Shown here: positions 1-6,406 of the stretch, piece by piece
How positions within the stretch are numbered: the first letter of the stretch is position 1
How the letters are laid out: each line of letters begins with the position of its first letter
Source of the DNA: an uncultured Bacteroidota bacterium
Lineage (GTDB): Bacteria; Bacteroidota; Bacteroidia; UKL13-3
Direction: 5' to 3'
Assembly (NCBI GenBank): GCA_903907885.1
Contig: CAIVPY010000003.1
Span: forward strand, 1 to 7,851
Length of the DNA: 7,851 nt
Translations under genes and position numbers: made by a program
Notes under the pieces: model-generated
Seen by the model: the letters and a program-made list of their open reading frames with translations, nothing else
Databases searched by the model: none
Told to the model about the DNA's origin: nothing

Positions 1-981
1 ATTCAGTTGATGGGTTTCGATAATTTTAGTTCCTAGCCTTTCCATCTGCATCACAATTTCAACCTTGCTGGTATCGTTTCTAAAGCTAGCCTTTTCTTTT
101 GTTTCATAAAAGCTTGATATTCTGCTTTTTGATTTGGTTGTTCGGGCTTTAGGTTGCTTTCTCATCCATTCAAGCTCTTTTCGCATCAGTTTTCGAGCTG
201 CATCTGCTTCCTTTTCCTGAAAAGTTTCTCTCATTTCTTTCTTTTCGAGGAAATAAGCATAATTGCCTTTGTAGGTATAAAGTGAGCCATTGTCGAGCTC
301 TACAATTTCGGTACAAATATTATCCAAAAAATACCTGTCGTGGGTTACAATAAGCAAACTTACCTGTTGTGATTTTAAGTAACCTTCGAGCCACTCAATC
401 ATTTGAATATCTAAGTGATTGGTAGGCTCATCCATGATGATAAAATCAGGGTTTTGTATCAGAATGCGAGCCAAAGCCAATCTTTTCTTTTGCCCACCGC
501 TCAATTCGGTAACATTTTTATTTAGATGATGATGGAGGCTTAGTTTGGTTAGAATATTCTTTACTTTGGCTTCAATGTCCCATGCCGAGTGGTTATCCAT
601 TTGCTCCATAGCAAGTGTTAACTGGTTTTGCAGAGATCCGTCATGTGGGTTGTCTTCCAAGGCCTCCATTGTACTCTCATAGTTAGCCACTGTTTTAAGT
701 AAAATGCTATCAGCATTAAAAACGGCCTCTGCAACCGAATCGGCATTATTAAATTGTGGCTCTTGCTCTAAATATGCCCAATTTACGTTTTTATCGATGG
801 TAACAGTACCTTCATTAGGGGTATCTTGGCCTGTTAGTATGTTTAATAAGGAAGTTTTACCCGATCCATTTTTGGCTATTAAGGCTACCCTATCTCCTTT
901 TTCAACTGTAAGTGTAACATTCTTAAATAGTTCTCTTTCGCCATACGCTCTTGCTAGGTTTTCTGCCCTCAAATAATTCAT
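1..981 (-). CDS. ABC-F family ATPase, Uup-like (partial, C-terminus beyond left edge)
   Basis: The first 327 residues of a soluble, tandem ABC ATPase without membrane segments; the frame is still open at base 1. The first nucleotide-binding domain is complete: Walker A AKNGSGKT (36-43), signature LSGGQ (160-164), Walker B FIIMDEPTNHLD (180-191) and the switch-region THDRYF (213-218). It is followed by a basic inter-domain linker with RKELEWMRKQPKART (267-281), which is typical of the Uup branch of ABC-F proteins, and by the start of the linker toward domain 2. ABC-F proteins act on the ribosome or on DNA-associated processes in the cytoplasm; the exact role of Uup-type members is not settled. 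The first Walker A position is Ala rather than the usual Gly. Start chosen at 981 because family homology begins there (MNYLRAENLARAYG) and a promoter-like box lies just upstream. Full members are about 620 residues, so roughly half is missing. Confidence 0.95.
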   Translation of the reverse strand, partial: MNYLRAENLARAYGERELFKNVTLTVEKGDRVALIAKNGSGKTSLLNILTGQDTPNEGTVTIDKNVNWAYLEQEPQFNNADSVAEAVFNADSILLKTVANYESTMEALEDNPHDGSLQNQLTLAMEQMDNHSAWDIEAKVKNILTKLSLHHHLNKNVTELSGGQKKRLALARILIQNPDFIIMDEPTNHLDIQMIEWLEGYLKSQQVSLLIVTHDRYFLDNICTEIVELDNGSLYTYKGNYAYFLEKKEMRETFQEKEADAARKLMRKELEWMRKQPKARTTKSKSRISSFYETKEKASFRNDTSKVEIVMQMERLGTKIIETHQLN

Positions 982-985
982 GCTG

Positions 986-1015
986 CAAGTTTAGCTTTTT
1001 TGAACGGAAAGTTAA
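986..1015 (-). promoter_or_regulatory. Probable promoter of the ABC-F gene, leaderless geometry
   Basis: Read on the minus strand: TTA (1013-1015), 19 bases, TAAACTTG (986-993), then cagc and the ATG at 981. The -7 box matches 5 of the 6 fixed positions of the Bacteroidota TAnnTTTG consensus, and the -33 triplet is TTA instead of TTG. The spacing is identical to that of the much stronger purB promoter at 5424-5453. With this geometry transcription would start at or within a few bases of the start codon. Call rests on pattern only. Confidence 0.45.
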
Positions 1016-1075
1016 GGTATTCGATTTTTATAATTTCACTCACAAGAGAATAAAAAAGCAACTCTGATAGCACAG

Positions 1076-1212
1076 CTAGACATAAAATTAGGGTCTTGGT
1101 TTAATACTTCATATTTAAATGCTTTATCAAAAATCTTATCGTAATTGTCGAGAAAATCATTTTTGTTAGCTAAAAGTATTTTAAAGTGAAATTAATAGGC
1201 AGGGCTAACTTT
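1076..1212 (-). pseudogene. Frameshifted remnant of a paralogue of the lipoprotein gene at 3520-4080
   Basis: Bases 1081-1155 align without gaps to 3616-3690, with 69 of 75 identical by my count. Read on the minus strand they encode DFLDNYDKIFDKAFKYEV followed by LNQDPNFM, nearly the same as the intact protein (EFLDNYDKIFDEAFKYEV...). Of the six differences, five are synonymous and one changes Glu to Lys. Upstream (1163-1212) similarity continues in another frame (LALPINF against LAKHINF), because the remnant carries two extra bases near 1166-1175; stop codons follow in both frames. After NFM (about base 1076) similarity stops, and the conserved C-terminal third of the intact protein (ending MWFKPKG...) is missing. 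No start codon or signal peptide is left. The synonymous bias indicates that this copy was a functional paralogue before it decayed. It lies in the same orientation as the intact gene, so the two form imperfect direct repeats around the LruC unit. Confidence 0.85.
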
Positions 1213-1316
1213 TAATAGGCACTTATAACAAGAAAATGGATGTTTTAGAATCGGATTTCAAGCTAAGTTATCCATTACTGATTAGCTCTCTATTCAAGGG
1301 CAAGAGAGAAGCATTT

Positions 1317-1325
1317 CCCCCCCCC
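1317..1325. repeat. Homopolymer tract C9
   Basis: Nine consecutive C in otherwise AT-rich non-coding DNA, 172 bases before the ATG of the lipoprotein at 1498. Runs of this length are prone to slippage; whether this one varies or matters is unknown. Confidence 0.9.
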
Positions 1326-1497
1326 AAACATTAAAACTAAATATAGAGAATGAAATCCCAAATTGAAACATTTTTCTGTTCGATAATTTATGTGAATTTT
1401 CGTAAGGTATTAGTCTTCATGTATTTATATTTCAACTTTGATTCGGTATTTATTTTGTATAAGTAGAATAAAAAAACTAAACCTACATATAACACAC

Positions 1498-1926
1498 ATG
1501 AAAAACTTAAAATCAATCATTTTCTTATTAGCACTTATTTCAACCGGATTAGTTAGTTGTAAAAAAGATTACATTTCAGAGGTGGAAGCTTCAAAAAAAC
1601 CAATGGATGTATCTAAGGTTGTCAACTTTAAAGACATTAAAGTAAGTTCGTCATTCGATTGGAAATCAACCAAAGAAATAACCATTAATTTACAGCCATT
1701 GTCTACTCCTGTAAAAATCAACAACACCCTATTGGTAAAAACAGAAAAAGGCGAGGTGCTTTATAGTAAATTGCAAACCATGAACGAAGCCTTTACAGGT
1801 AAAATTTTGGTACCCTCTAACTTAACTCATTTAGTTGTAAGCTTTGGTTCAATAAGCAAAATCGAAACCATTACAAACAACCAGGTGAACTTTAATTACA
1901 TTGTTGAAACAGCTCCAGCTGAGTAA
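1498..1926 (+). CDS. Small lipoprotein paired with a LruC-domain protein
   Basis: A 142-residue protein with a lipoprotein signal peptide: MKN start, hydrophobic stretch 6-18, lipobox LVSC with the lipidated cysteine at 21. The residues after Cys are KKD, compatible with, but not proof of, a Bacteroidota surface-export signal. The mature part is short, rich in beta-prone residues and has no catalytic motif; the segment FDWKSTKEITINL (about 53-65) resembles the beta-sandwich region that, as I recall, precedes LruC domains in larger single-chain relatives. The frame is open upstream to an ATG at 1438, but the signal peptide places the start at 1498, since the extra 20 residues would spoil it. 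It ends 37 bases before the LruC gene on the same strand, so the two are probably co-transcribed and may form a surface complex. This partnership is inferred from context. Confidence 0.85.
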   Translation: MKNLKSIIFLLALISTGLVSCKKDYISEVEASKKPMDVSKVVNFKDIKVSSSFDWKSTKEITINLQPLSTPVKINNTLLVKTEKGEVLYSKLQTMNEAFTGKILVPSNLTHLVVSFGSISKIETITNNQVNFNYIVETAPAE

Positions 1927-1963
1927 ATAATTAACGAACACTTAATAATAAAAAAATAAAGAA

Positions 1964-3439
1964 ATGAAAAATATTAAAATAATAGCAGCAATATTTTTAA
2001 CTGCCATATTAATTACAACATCTAATGCACAAAACCTAGCTACTATTACAGCCGAAAGCGGCAGTAGAGCAGCAGACCAAGCAAATTGCTGGGGATTTGG
2101 TGCCTTTAGTCCTAATACAACAACCCCTATTACAGGTAGTTATTCATACTATGGAAACGCAGCAACTTCATTATCTTTAGGAGCTTGTTGGCTTCAAGCT
2201 CCATGGTGTAAATTTCCAAATTCAGGTAATATTACTTTGAAAGCTAAATGTAATTCTACTACAGGAACTATTAGAAGACTCGTTTTTAGTTATTATACCT
2301 ACGATGCAAGCAAAGCCTATGGACAAGGTTCATTGGTTAGATTCGATTCGGTTACATATGGCACTGGTTATCCTTCTGCTATTCCAACTACTTTACAAAA
2401 TATTAGCATTGCATTACCATCAGCAATTATCAATAATAGTAATGTTTATGGTATCTTGATAAGTGCAGTTGGTACGGGTGGAACAGCGAGATGGATATTG
2501 GATGATGTAAATATTCCAGCTACCTATTGGGCTGACCCTTCAAATGCATGTAAACCTTTGGCTTTAATAGTAGATGCAGATAGTGATGGTGTTCAGGACT
2601 CGGATGATGCTTATCCTAATGATGCTACTAGAGCATATAATAATTATTACCCTTCTTCAAGCACTTATGGTACATTAATGTTCGAAGATTTATGGCCTAG
2701 CACGGGTGATTATGACTTTAATGATTTGGTTTTAGGATACAGATACAACCGAGTTACCAATGCAGATAACAAGGTAGTAGAAATTAAAGCAACGTATATC
2801 ACAAAAGCTGTAGGTGCTACCATGCACAATGGATTTGGCTTACAATTAAATGGTGTAACATCAGCTAAAGTTACTTCGGTAACAGGAGCAAAATCGAATG
2901 GTGTAAATTGGTTGACTTTATCAGGAAATGGAACCGAAAGCGGTCAAACTTATGCTAACATTACAGTATTTGATGATGCACTAAGAATTATGCCAAATCA
3001 AGGAGGATCGTGTATCAATACCTATTCTGAAAACCCTTTTGTAACACCTGATACAACAAACCTAACTATAAGTTTAACGACAGCTTCAGGACAAGCATTA
3101 AGCATTTCAGATATTGTATTCAATCCATACTTAATCATCAGTCAAACTAGAAACAAAGAAGTTCACTTAGCTAATTTTGCTCCAACCGATAAAGCTTCAA
3201 GCGAATATTTCGGAACGGTACAAGACAATACCACTTCTGCTTCGAGCTCATATAAAAGTAAGGTAAACAACTTACCATGGGCTTTAGATGTGCCATCTAG
3301 CATTCCTTACATGAAAGAAAAGGTTGACTTCATTACAGGGTATCTAAACTTTGCTAATTGGGCAGTAAGCAATGGAACGTCTAATACTGATTGGTATCTA
3401 AATAATACAGGAAATAGAGATAATTCAAAATTGTATTAA
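1964..3439 (+). CDS. Secreted LruC domain-containing protein
   Basis: A 491-residue exported protein. Residues 1-22 are a signal peptide ending TSNA before QN, with no lipobox. Residues 30-190 form an aromatic, Gly/Ser/Thr-rich region ending in WILDDVNIPATYW (177-189), the look of a jelly-roll (carbohydrate-binding-like) module. Residues 204-220, DADSDGVQDSDDAYPND, are a calcium-binding acidic repeat of the thrombospondin type-3 kind. From about 237 to the end is the LruC domain (named after a Leptospira lipoprotein), recognised by FEDLWPSTGDYDFNDLVLGY (240-259) and the tail around NRDNSKLY. Function of the domain is unknown; members are cell-surface or outer-membrane associated. No type IX secretion sorting domain follows; the LruC region reaches the C-terminus. 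It lies directly behind the lipoprotein at 1498 and ends just before a strong terminator. Start is fixed by the signal peptide; no Shine-Dalgarno sequence is present. Confidence 0.9.
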   Translation: MKNIKIIAAIFLTAILITTSNAQNLATITAESGSRAADQANCWGFGAFSPNTTTPITGSYSYYGNAATSLSLGACWLQAPWCKFPNSGNITLKAKCNSTTGTIRRLVFSYYTYDASKAYGQGSLVRFDSVTYGTGYPSAIPTTLQNISIALPSAIINNSNVYGILISAVGTGGTARWILDDVNIPATYWADPSNACKPLALIVDADSDGVQDSDDAYPNDATRAYNNYYPSSSTYGTLMFEDLWPSTGDYDFNDLVLGYRYNRVTNADNKVVEIKATYITKAVGATMHNGFGLQLNGVTSAKVTSVTGAKSNGVNWLTLSGNGTESGQTYANITVFDDALRIMPNQGGSCINTYSENPFVTPDTTNLTISLTTASGQALSISDIVFNPYLIISQTRNKEVHLANFAPTDKASSEYFGTVQDNTTSASSSYKSKVNNLPWALDVPSSIPYMKEKVDFITGYLNFANWAVSNGTSNTDWYLNNTGNRDNSKLY

Positions 3440-3452
3440 AAGCGATTTTTAA

Positions 3453-3506
3453 ATTCTATAAAACAGAAAAGGCTATCCAATGATAGCCTTTTCTGTTTTA
3501 TAGAAT
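3453..3506. terminator. Bidirectional intrinsic terminator, perfect 25-bp stem
   Basis: Two 25-base arms (3453-3477 and 3482-3506) are perfect reverse complements around the loop CAAT. The core is GGCTATC/GATAGCC, and on either strand it is followed by TTTTCTGTTTTAT, so the structure can stop RNA polymerase coming from both sides. It lies 13 bases after the LruC stop codon and 13 bases beyond the lipoprotein stop codon on the other strand, exactly between the two convergent units. Confidence 0.92.
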
Positions 3507-3519
3507 ATAGATGCGTGAA

Positions 3520-4080
3520 TTAAAAGGAAATATTTACAATAGTATAGCTACTGCCTTTAGGTTTAAACCACATTTGTCCATCATGTCCAGCCAATGCACC
3601 TAGTGAATTTCTAAACATAAAATTAGGGTCTTGGTTTAATACCTCATATTTAAAAGCTTCATCAAAAATTTTATCATAATTGTCAAGAAACTCTTTTTTT
3701 GTAGCTAAGTTTTTTGATGGGAAATTAATATGCTTTGCTAATTCATCCTTTTTATCAGCCCTTACCAATAATTGAATTTGTTTGAAATACTTCAAAAAAG
3801 CATTCGCATTTTTAAAACCTGCCGCATCCCAGCTCATAACCAATGTGGTGTCTGGAAATAATTGGCTTTTGTGTTGGTATTCATTTGGAAGGGTGTAATC
3901 AATTACTTGGGCATTCAAACCTGGAATTTTAGCATTGTAATCACTCGGTTTTCTTCCTGTATTAATGGTATAATCAGTGGTATCTGAATTGTTATATAAT
4001 ATTACCTTATTATCATCACACGATGTCAAAGTATTGATAATAATAGCTATTGAAAGGATTAAATTGTTCGAAGTTTTCAT
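3520..4080 (-). CDS. Lipoprotein of unknown function, translationally coupled to purB
   Basis: A 186-residue protein with a signal peptide (hydrophobic 7-15) and lipobox LTSC, with the lipidated Cys at 21. The following residues DDN are acidic, as in Bacteroidota surface-export signals, so it may face outside. The mature part has KNLATKKEFLDNYDKIFDEA (about 124-143), then a C-terminal segment HDGQMWFKPKG (166-176) and a beta-prone tail ending IVNISF. I do not recognise a named family. The ATG lies one base after the purB TGA, with AGGA inside the end of purB as a possible ribosome site, so it is likely translated by coupling and transcribed from the purB promoter. A decayed partial copy lies at 1076-1212. 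That the two copies differ mostly at synonymous sites indicates selection on the protein. Confidence 0.88.
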   Translation of the reverse strand: MKTSNNLILSIAIIINTLTSCDDNKVILYNNSDTTDYTINTGRKPSDYNAKIPGLNAQVIDYTLPNEYQHKSQLFPDTTLVMSWDAAGFKNANAFLKYFKQIQLLVRADKKDELAKHINFPSKNLATKKEFLDNYDKIFDEAFKYEVLNQDPNFMFRNSLGALAGHDGQMWFKPKGSSYTIVNISF

Positions 4081-4081
4081 A

Positions 4082-5419
4082 TCAAATTCCTGTATAGTTA
4101 TGAGGTGTAATATTACGCAATTCTATTTTAACTTGTTCACCCACATCTAAACCATCGATAAAAAAGTGTATAGTTTTTTGGGTAATCTTCTCATGTGTTC
4201 TTGTTAAAGCTTTAAGTGCTTCATAAGGTTTTGGGTAATTTTCTCTACGCAAAATGGTTTGAATAGCTTCAGCCACTACTGCCCAATTGTCTTCTAAATC
4301 TTGTTTGATTTTATCTTCATTTAACACCAATTTATCCAAACCTTTTCGCAATGACGCATAAGCGATAAGGCTATGTGCAAAGGGCACTCCCACGTTTCTT
4401 AATACGGTTGAGTCTGTTAAATCTCTTTGCAATCTAGAGACAGGAAGTTTGGCTGATAGGTGTTCAAAAATAGCATTTGCTAAACCTAAGTTACCCTCCG
4501 CATTTTCAAAATCAATTGGATTAACCTTATGCGGCATGGCACTGCTTCCCACCTCCCCTTCTTTAAGCTTTTGCTTAAAGTAATCCATCGCAACATATTG
4601 CCAAACATCACGACTTAGGTCGATTAATATGGTATTGATTCTTTTAAAACAATCAAATAAAGCAGCAAGGTTATCGTAATGCTCTATTTGCGTGGTAGGA
4701 TTGGACCTTTGTAGGCCAAGTATATTATTAACAAACGAGTCGGCAAATTGATGCCAGTTGTGTTCAGGATAGGCAATGTGGTGAGCATTTAAATTACCTG
4801 TAGCCCCTCCAAACTTTGCCGAATAAGGTATATGAATCAATTGTTTTTGTTGCTGCTTAAGCCTTTCTACAAAAACATATATTTCTTTACCCAATTTTGT
4901 AGGACTAGCGGCCTGCCCGTGTGTTCTAGCCAACATAGAAATATCCTTATAATCATTGCTTAATATATCTAGCTTCTCAATCACAGATTGCAATGCCGGA
5001 ATAATACACTGCTCCATAGCATCTTTAATGCTAAGTGGAATGGCGGTATTATTAATATCTTGACTGGTTAGTCCAAAATGAACAAATTCACTCACACTTT
5101 GCAAGCCAAGTTTTGCAAACTCTTCTTTTAGAAAATATTCCACTGCTTTCACATCGTGATTGGTGGTTTTTTCAATCTCTTTAATGCGTGTGGCGTCATT
5201 CAAACTGAAGTTTTGGTATATTGCTCTCAAAGCAGGTTCATTTGGCGTTACATCTAATCCTTTCAATCCATAATGATACAAAGCAATAAAATACTCAACC
5301 TCAACCTGAACACGATATTTAATAAGGGCAAATTCACTAAAATATTGGTCAAGATTTTCGGTTTGCCTGCGGTAGCGACCATCAACAGGCGATATAGCTG
5401 AAAGGGAGTTCAATTGCAT
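4082..5419 (-). CDS. purB: Adenylosuccinate lyase
   Basis: Cytoplasmic lyase that removes fumarate in two purine steps: SAICAR to AICAR, and adenylosuccinate to AMP. The 445-residue protein is close to the E. coli type (456 residues): it begins MQLNSLSAISPVDGRY, has HDVKAVEYFLKE (88-99), THGQ (166-169, with the likely catalytic His167), TTQIEHYDNLAALFDC (242-257) and the fumarase/aspartase superfamily signature GSSAMPHKVNP (291-301, with the mobile-loop catalytic Ser at 292/293). It ends TPHNYTGI, as I recall for Bacteroidota PurB, and lacks the last roughly ten residues of the E. coli enzyme, so it is complete. An in-frame ATG at 5440 would add seven residues but lies inside the promoter (5424-5453), so 5419 is chosen; family alignment agrees. 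The next gene begins one base after its stop. Confidence 0.97.
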   Translation of the reverse strand: MQLNSLSAISPVDGRYRRQTENLDQYFSEFALIKYRVQVEVEYFIALYHYGLKGLDVTPNEPALRAIYQNFSLNDATRIKEIEKTTNHDVKAVEYFLKEEFAKLGLQSVSEFVHFGLTSQDINNTAIPLSIKDAMEQCIIPALQSVIEKLDILSNDYKDISMLARTHGQAASPTKLGKEIYVFVERLKQQQKQLIHIPYSAKFGGATGNLNAHHIAYPEHNWHQFADSFVNNILGLQRSNPTTQIEHYDNLAALFDCFKRINTILIDLSRDVWQYVAMDYFKQKLKEGEVGSSAMPHKVNPIDFENAEGNLGLANAIFEHLSAKLPVSRLQRDLTDSTVLRNVGVPFAHSLIAYASLRKGLDKLVLNEDKIKQDLEDNWAVVAEAIQTILRRENYPKPYEALKALTRTHEKITQKTIHFFIDGLDVGEQVKIELRNITPHNYTGI

Positions 5420-5423
5420 GGCA

Positions 5424-5453
5424 CAAATGTAAGCACCCAAAAGGATTATTCAA
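5424..5453 (-). promoter_or_regulatory. purB promoter (TTG-N19-TACATTTG), probably leaderless transcript
   Basis: On the minus strand: TTG (5451-5453), 19 bases, TACATTTG (5424-5431), a full match to the Bacteroidota -33/-7 consensus TTG-N19-TAnnTTTG. Only four bases (tgcc) separate the -7 box from the purB ATG at 5419, so transcription would start at or next to the start codon. Confidence 0.75.
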
Positions 5454-5515
5454 TATCATACAATAAAGCATTTTAGCTGTGAAGATGTGAATATGTCATA
5501 AGAAAGACAAAGTTC

Positions 5516-5545
5516 TTTCGTTTATACATTTACAAAATATTGTTG
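5516..5545 (+). promoter_or_regulatory. Possible promoter of the TonB-like gene, same geometry
   Basis: TTT (5516-5518), 19 bases, TATTGTTG (5538-5545), then agct and the ATG at 5550. The -7 box has 5 of 6 consensus positions; the -33 triplet is poor. A competing box TACATTTA (5525-5532) also has one mismatch but no TTG upstream. The spacing match to the purB promoter is the main argument. Confidence 0.35.
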
Positions 5546-5549
5546 AGCT

Positions 5550-6386
5550 ATGACCACACAAGAAAACTATTATATAGAACGAAAGACTAGAAAGCACAAT
5601 TACTATGGGCTTGCAGGCACTTTGTTGATACATGGAATTGCTCTTTTGGCCTTGATATTTTTTGTCATTTCACCTCCCAATCCACCAATGGAATTAGAAG
5701 GGATGAAAATGCTATTAGGTGAAACGGATATGGGAGGTCCTGATATTGCTCCAGTTCCCGAGCCTTCGCAAACTCAAGAAACACTGGTTCCAATTGAAAC
5801 CCAACAAGACCCTCCTGCTATTACACAAGAAACAGATGAGGTAAATGTAACTGAAAAGAAAGCAGAAAAAGAACATAAGCACACAGAACTAAAACCGAAA
5901 CACGAACCTAAAATTGAATTACCTAAAAAGGAGCCAGAGCCTGTTGTAAATAGCAATGCCTTGTTTAAAAAAGGTGGTAAAAAAGGAAACCAAGGTGGTG
6001 GTTATGGCAGTGGTGATATTCCAGGAAATGAAGGCAGATACGATGGTTCACCTTATGGTGACCCAAAAGGAACCGGTTTAGGTGATTCGGGATTGGGAAC
6101 AGGAAAAGATGGTGTTAGTTATAATTTAGCAGGAAGAAAAGTGTCAAAATTGCCTAACATCGAAGATAATTCGAGTGAAACAGGTAAGGTCGTGGTTCGC
6201 ATTGTAGTTGACAGGGATGGAAACGTAGTGAAAGCTACTCCAGGGCAAATGGGTAGTACGACATTGAACCCTAGCTTACTAGAAAAAGCAAGACAAGGTG
6301 CCATGCAAACTCATTTCTCAAGCCGAGAAGATGGTCCAGATGAACAATACGGAACGATGACCATTTCTTTTAGATTTAAGCCTTAA
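5550..6386 (+). CDS. TonB-like energy transducer / periplasm-spanning protein
   Basis: A 278-residue inner-membrane protein with TonB architecture. A short cytoplasmic N-terminus with basic residues (11-16) precedes one membrane anchor (about 19-41, containing LLIHGIALLALIFFVI). A Pro/Glu/Lys-rich periplasmic spacer (about 42-132) has the EPxP- and KPKHEPKIELPKKEPEP-type repeats of TonB proteins, and a Gly-rich stretch spans 141-190. The C-terminal domain (about 198-278) contains LPNIEDNSSETGKVVVRIVV and DRDGNVVKATPG, the beta-strand pattern of TonB/AgmX-like C-termini. Such proteins usually work with ExbB/ExbD to drive outer-membrane uptake or transport. No ExbB/ExbD gene follows here, but in Bacteroidota transducers are often unlinked. 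A His in the membrane segment (His28) is in the position expected of TonB. It may serve a Tol-like or gliding role instead. Confidence 0.8.
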   Translation: MTTQENYYIERKTRKHNYYGLAGTLLIHGIALLALIFFVISPPNPPMELEGMKMLLGETDMGGPDIAPVPEPSQTQETLVPIETQQDPPAITQETDEVNVTEKKAEKEHKHTELKPKHEPKIELPKKEPEPVVNSNALFKKGGKKGNQGGGYGSGDIPGNEGRYDGSPYGDPKGTGLGDSGLGTGKDGVSYNLAGRKVSKLPNIEDNSSETGKVVVRIVVDRDGNVVKATPGQMGSTTLNPSLLEKARQGAMQTHFSSREDGPDEQYGTMTISFRFKP

Positions 6387-6389
6387 ATT

Positions 6390-6406
6390 AGTTTATATAT
6401 TAAACT
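6390..6406. terminator. Weak AT hairpin between convergent 3' ends
   Basis: AGTTTA (6390-6395), loop TATAT, TAAACT (6401-6406): a 6-bp AT-rich stem over the 6-bp gap between the TonB-like and epimerase stop codons. Too weak for a normal terminator; listed because nothing better is present at this convergent junction. Confidence 0.2.

Larger units (their letters stand above)
982..1497. other. Intergenic region with pseudogene remnant and poly-C tract
   Basis: A 516-base stretch without an intact gene, between the divergent ABC-F and lipoprotein/LruC units. It contains the ABC-F promoter (986-1015), a decayed gene fragment (1076-1212) and a C9 run (1317-1325). A 32-codon ATG reading frame (1236-1334) runs through the C tract but has nothing to support it. 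No convincing promoter for the gene at 1498 was found. The best boxes are TATATTTC (1426-1433) and TTATTTTG (1450-1457), each one mismatch from TAnnTTTG, but neither has a TTG at the right distance. Confidence 0.8.

Noticed and set aside
704..976. Plus-strand 90-codon frame
   Set aside because: It lies antisense to the ABC-F gene, whose motifs are unambiguous; no protein features of its own.
1236..1334. Plus-strand 32-codon frame through the C9 tract
   Set aside because: No promoter, recognisable motif or signal peptide; its length is within chance. Mentioned only because the C tract would shift its frame.
1438..1497. Longer N-terminus for the lipoprotein at 1498
   Set aside because: The first 20 residues would sit in front of a normal signal peptide and lipobox and are not lipoprotein-like.
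5774..6304. Two minus-strand frames of about 60 codons (5774-5956, 6119-6304)
   Set aside because: Shadows of the TonB-like gene; their composition only mirrors its Pro/Glu/Lys-rich and Gly-rich codons.
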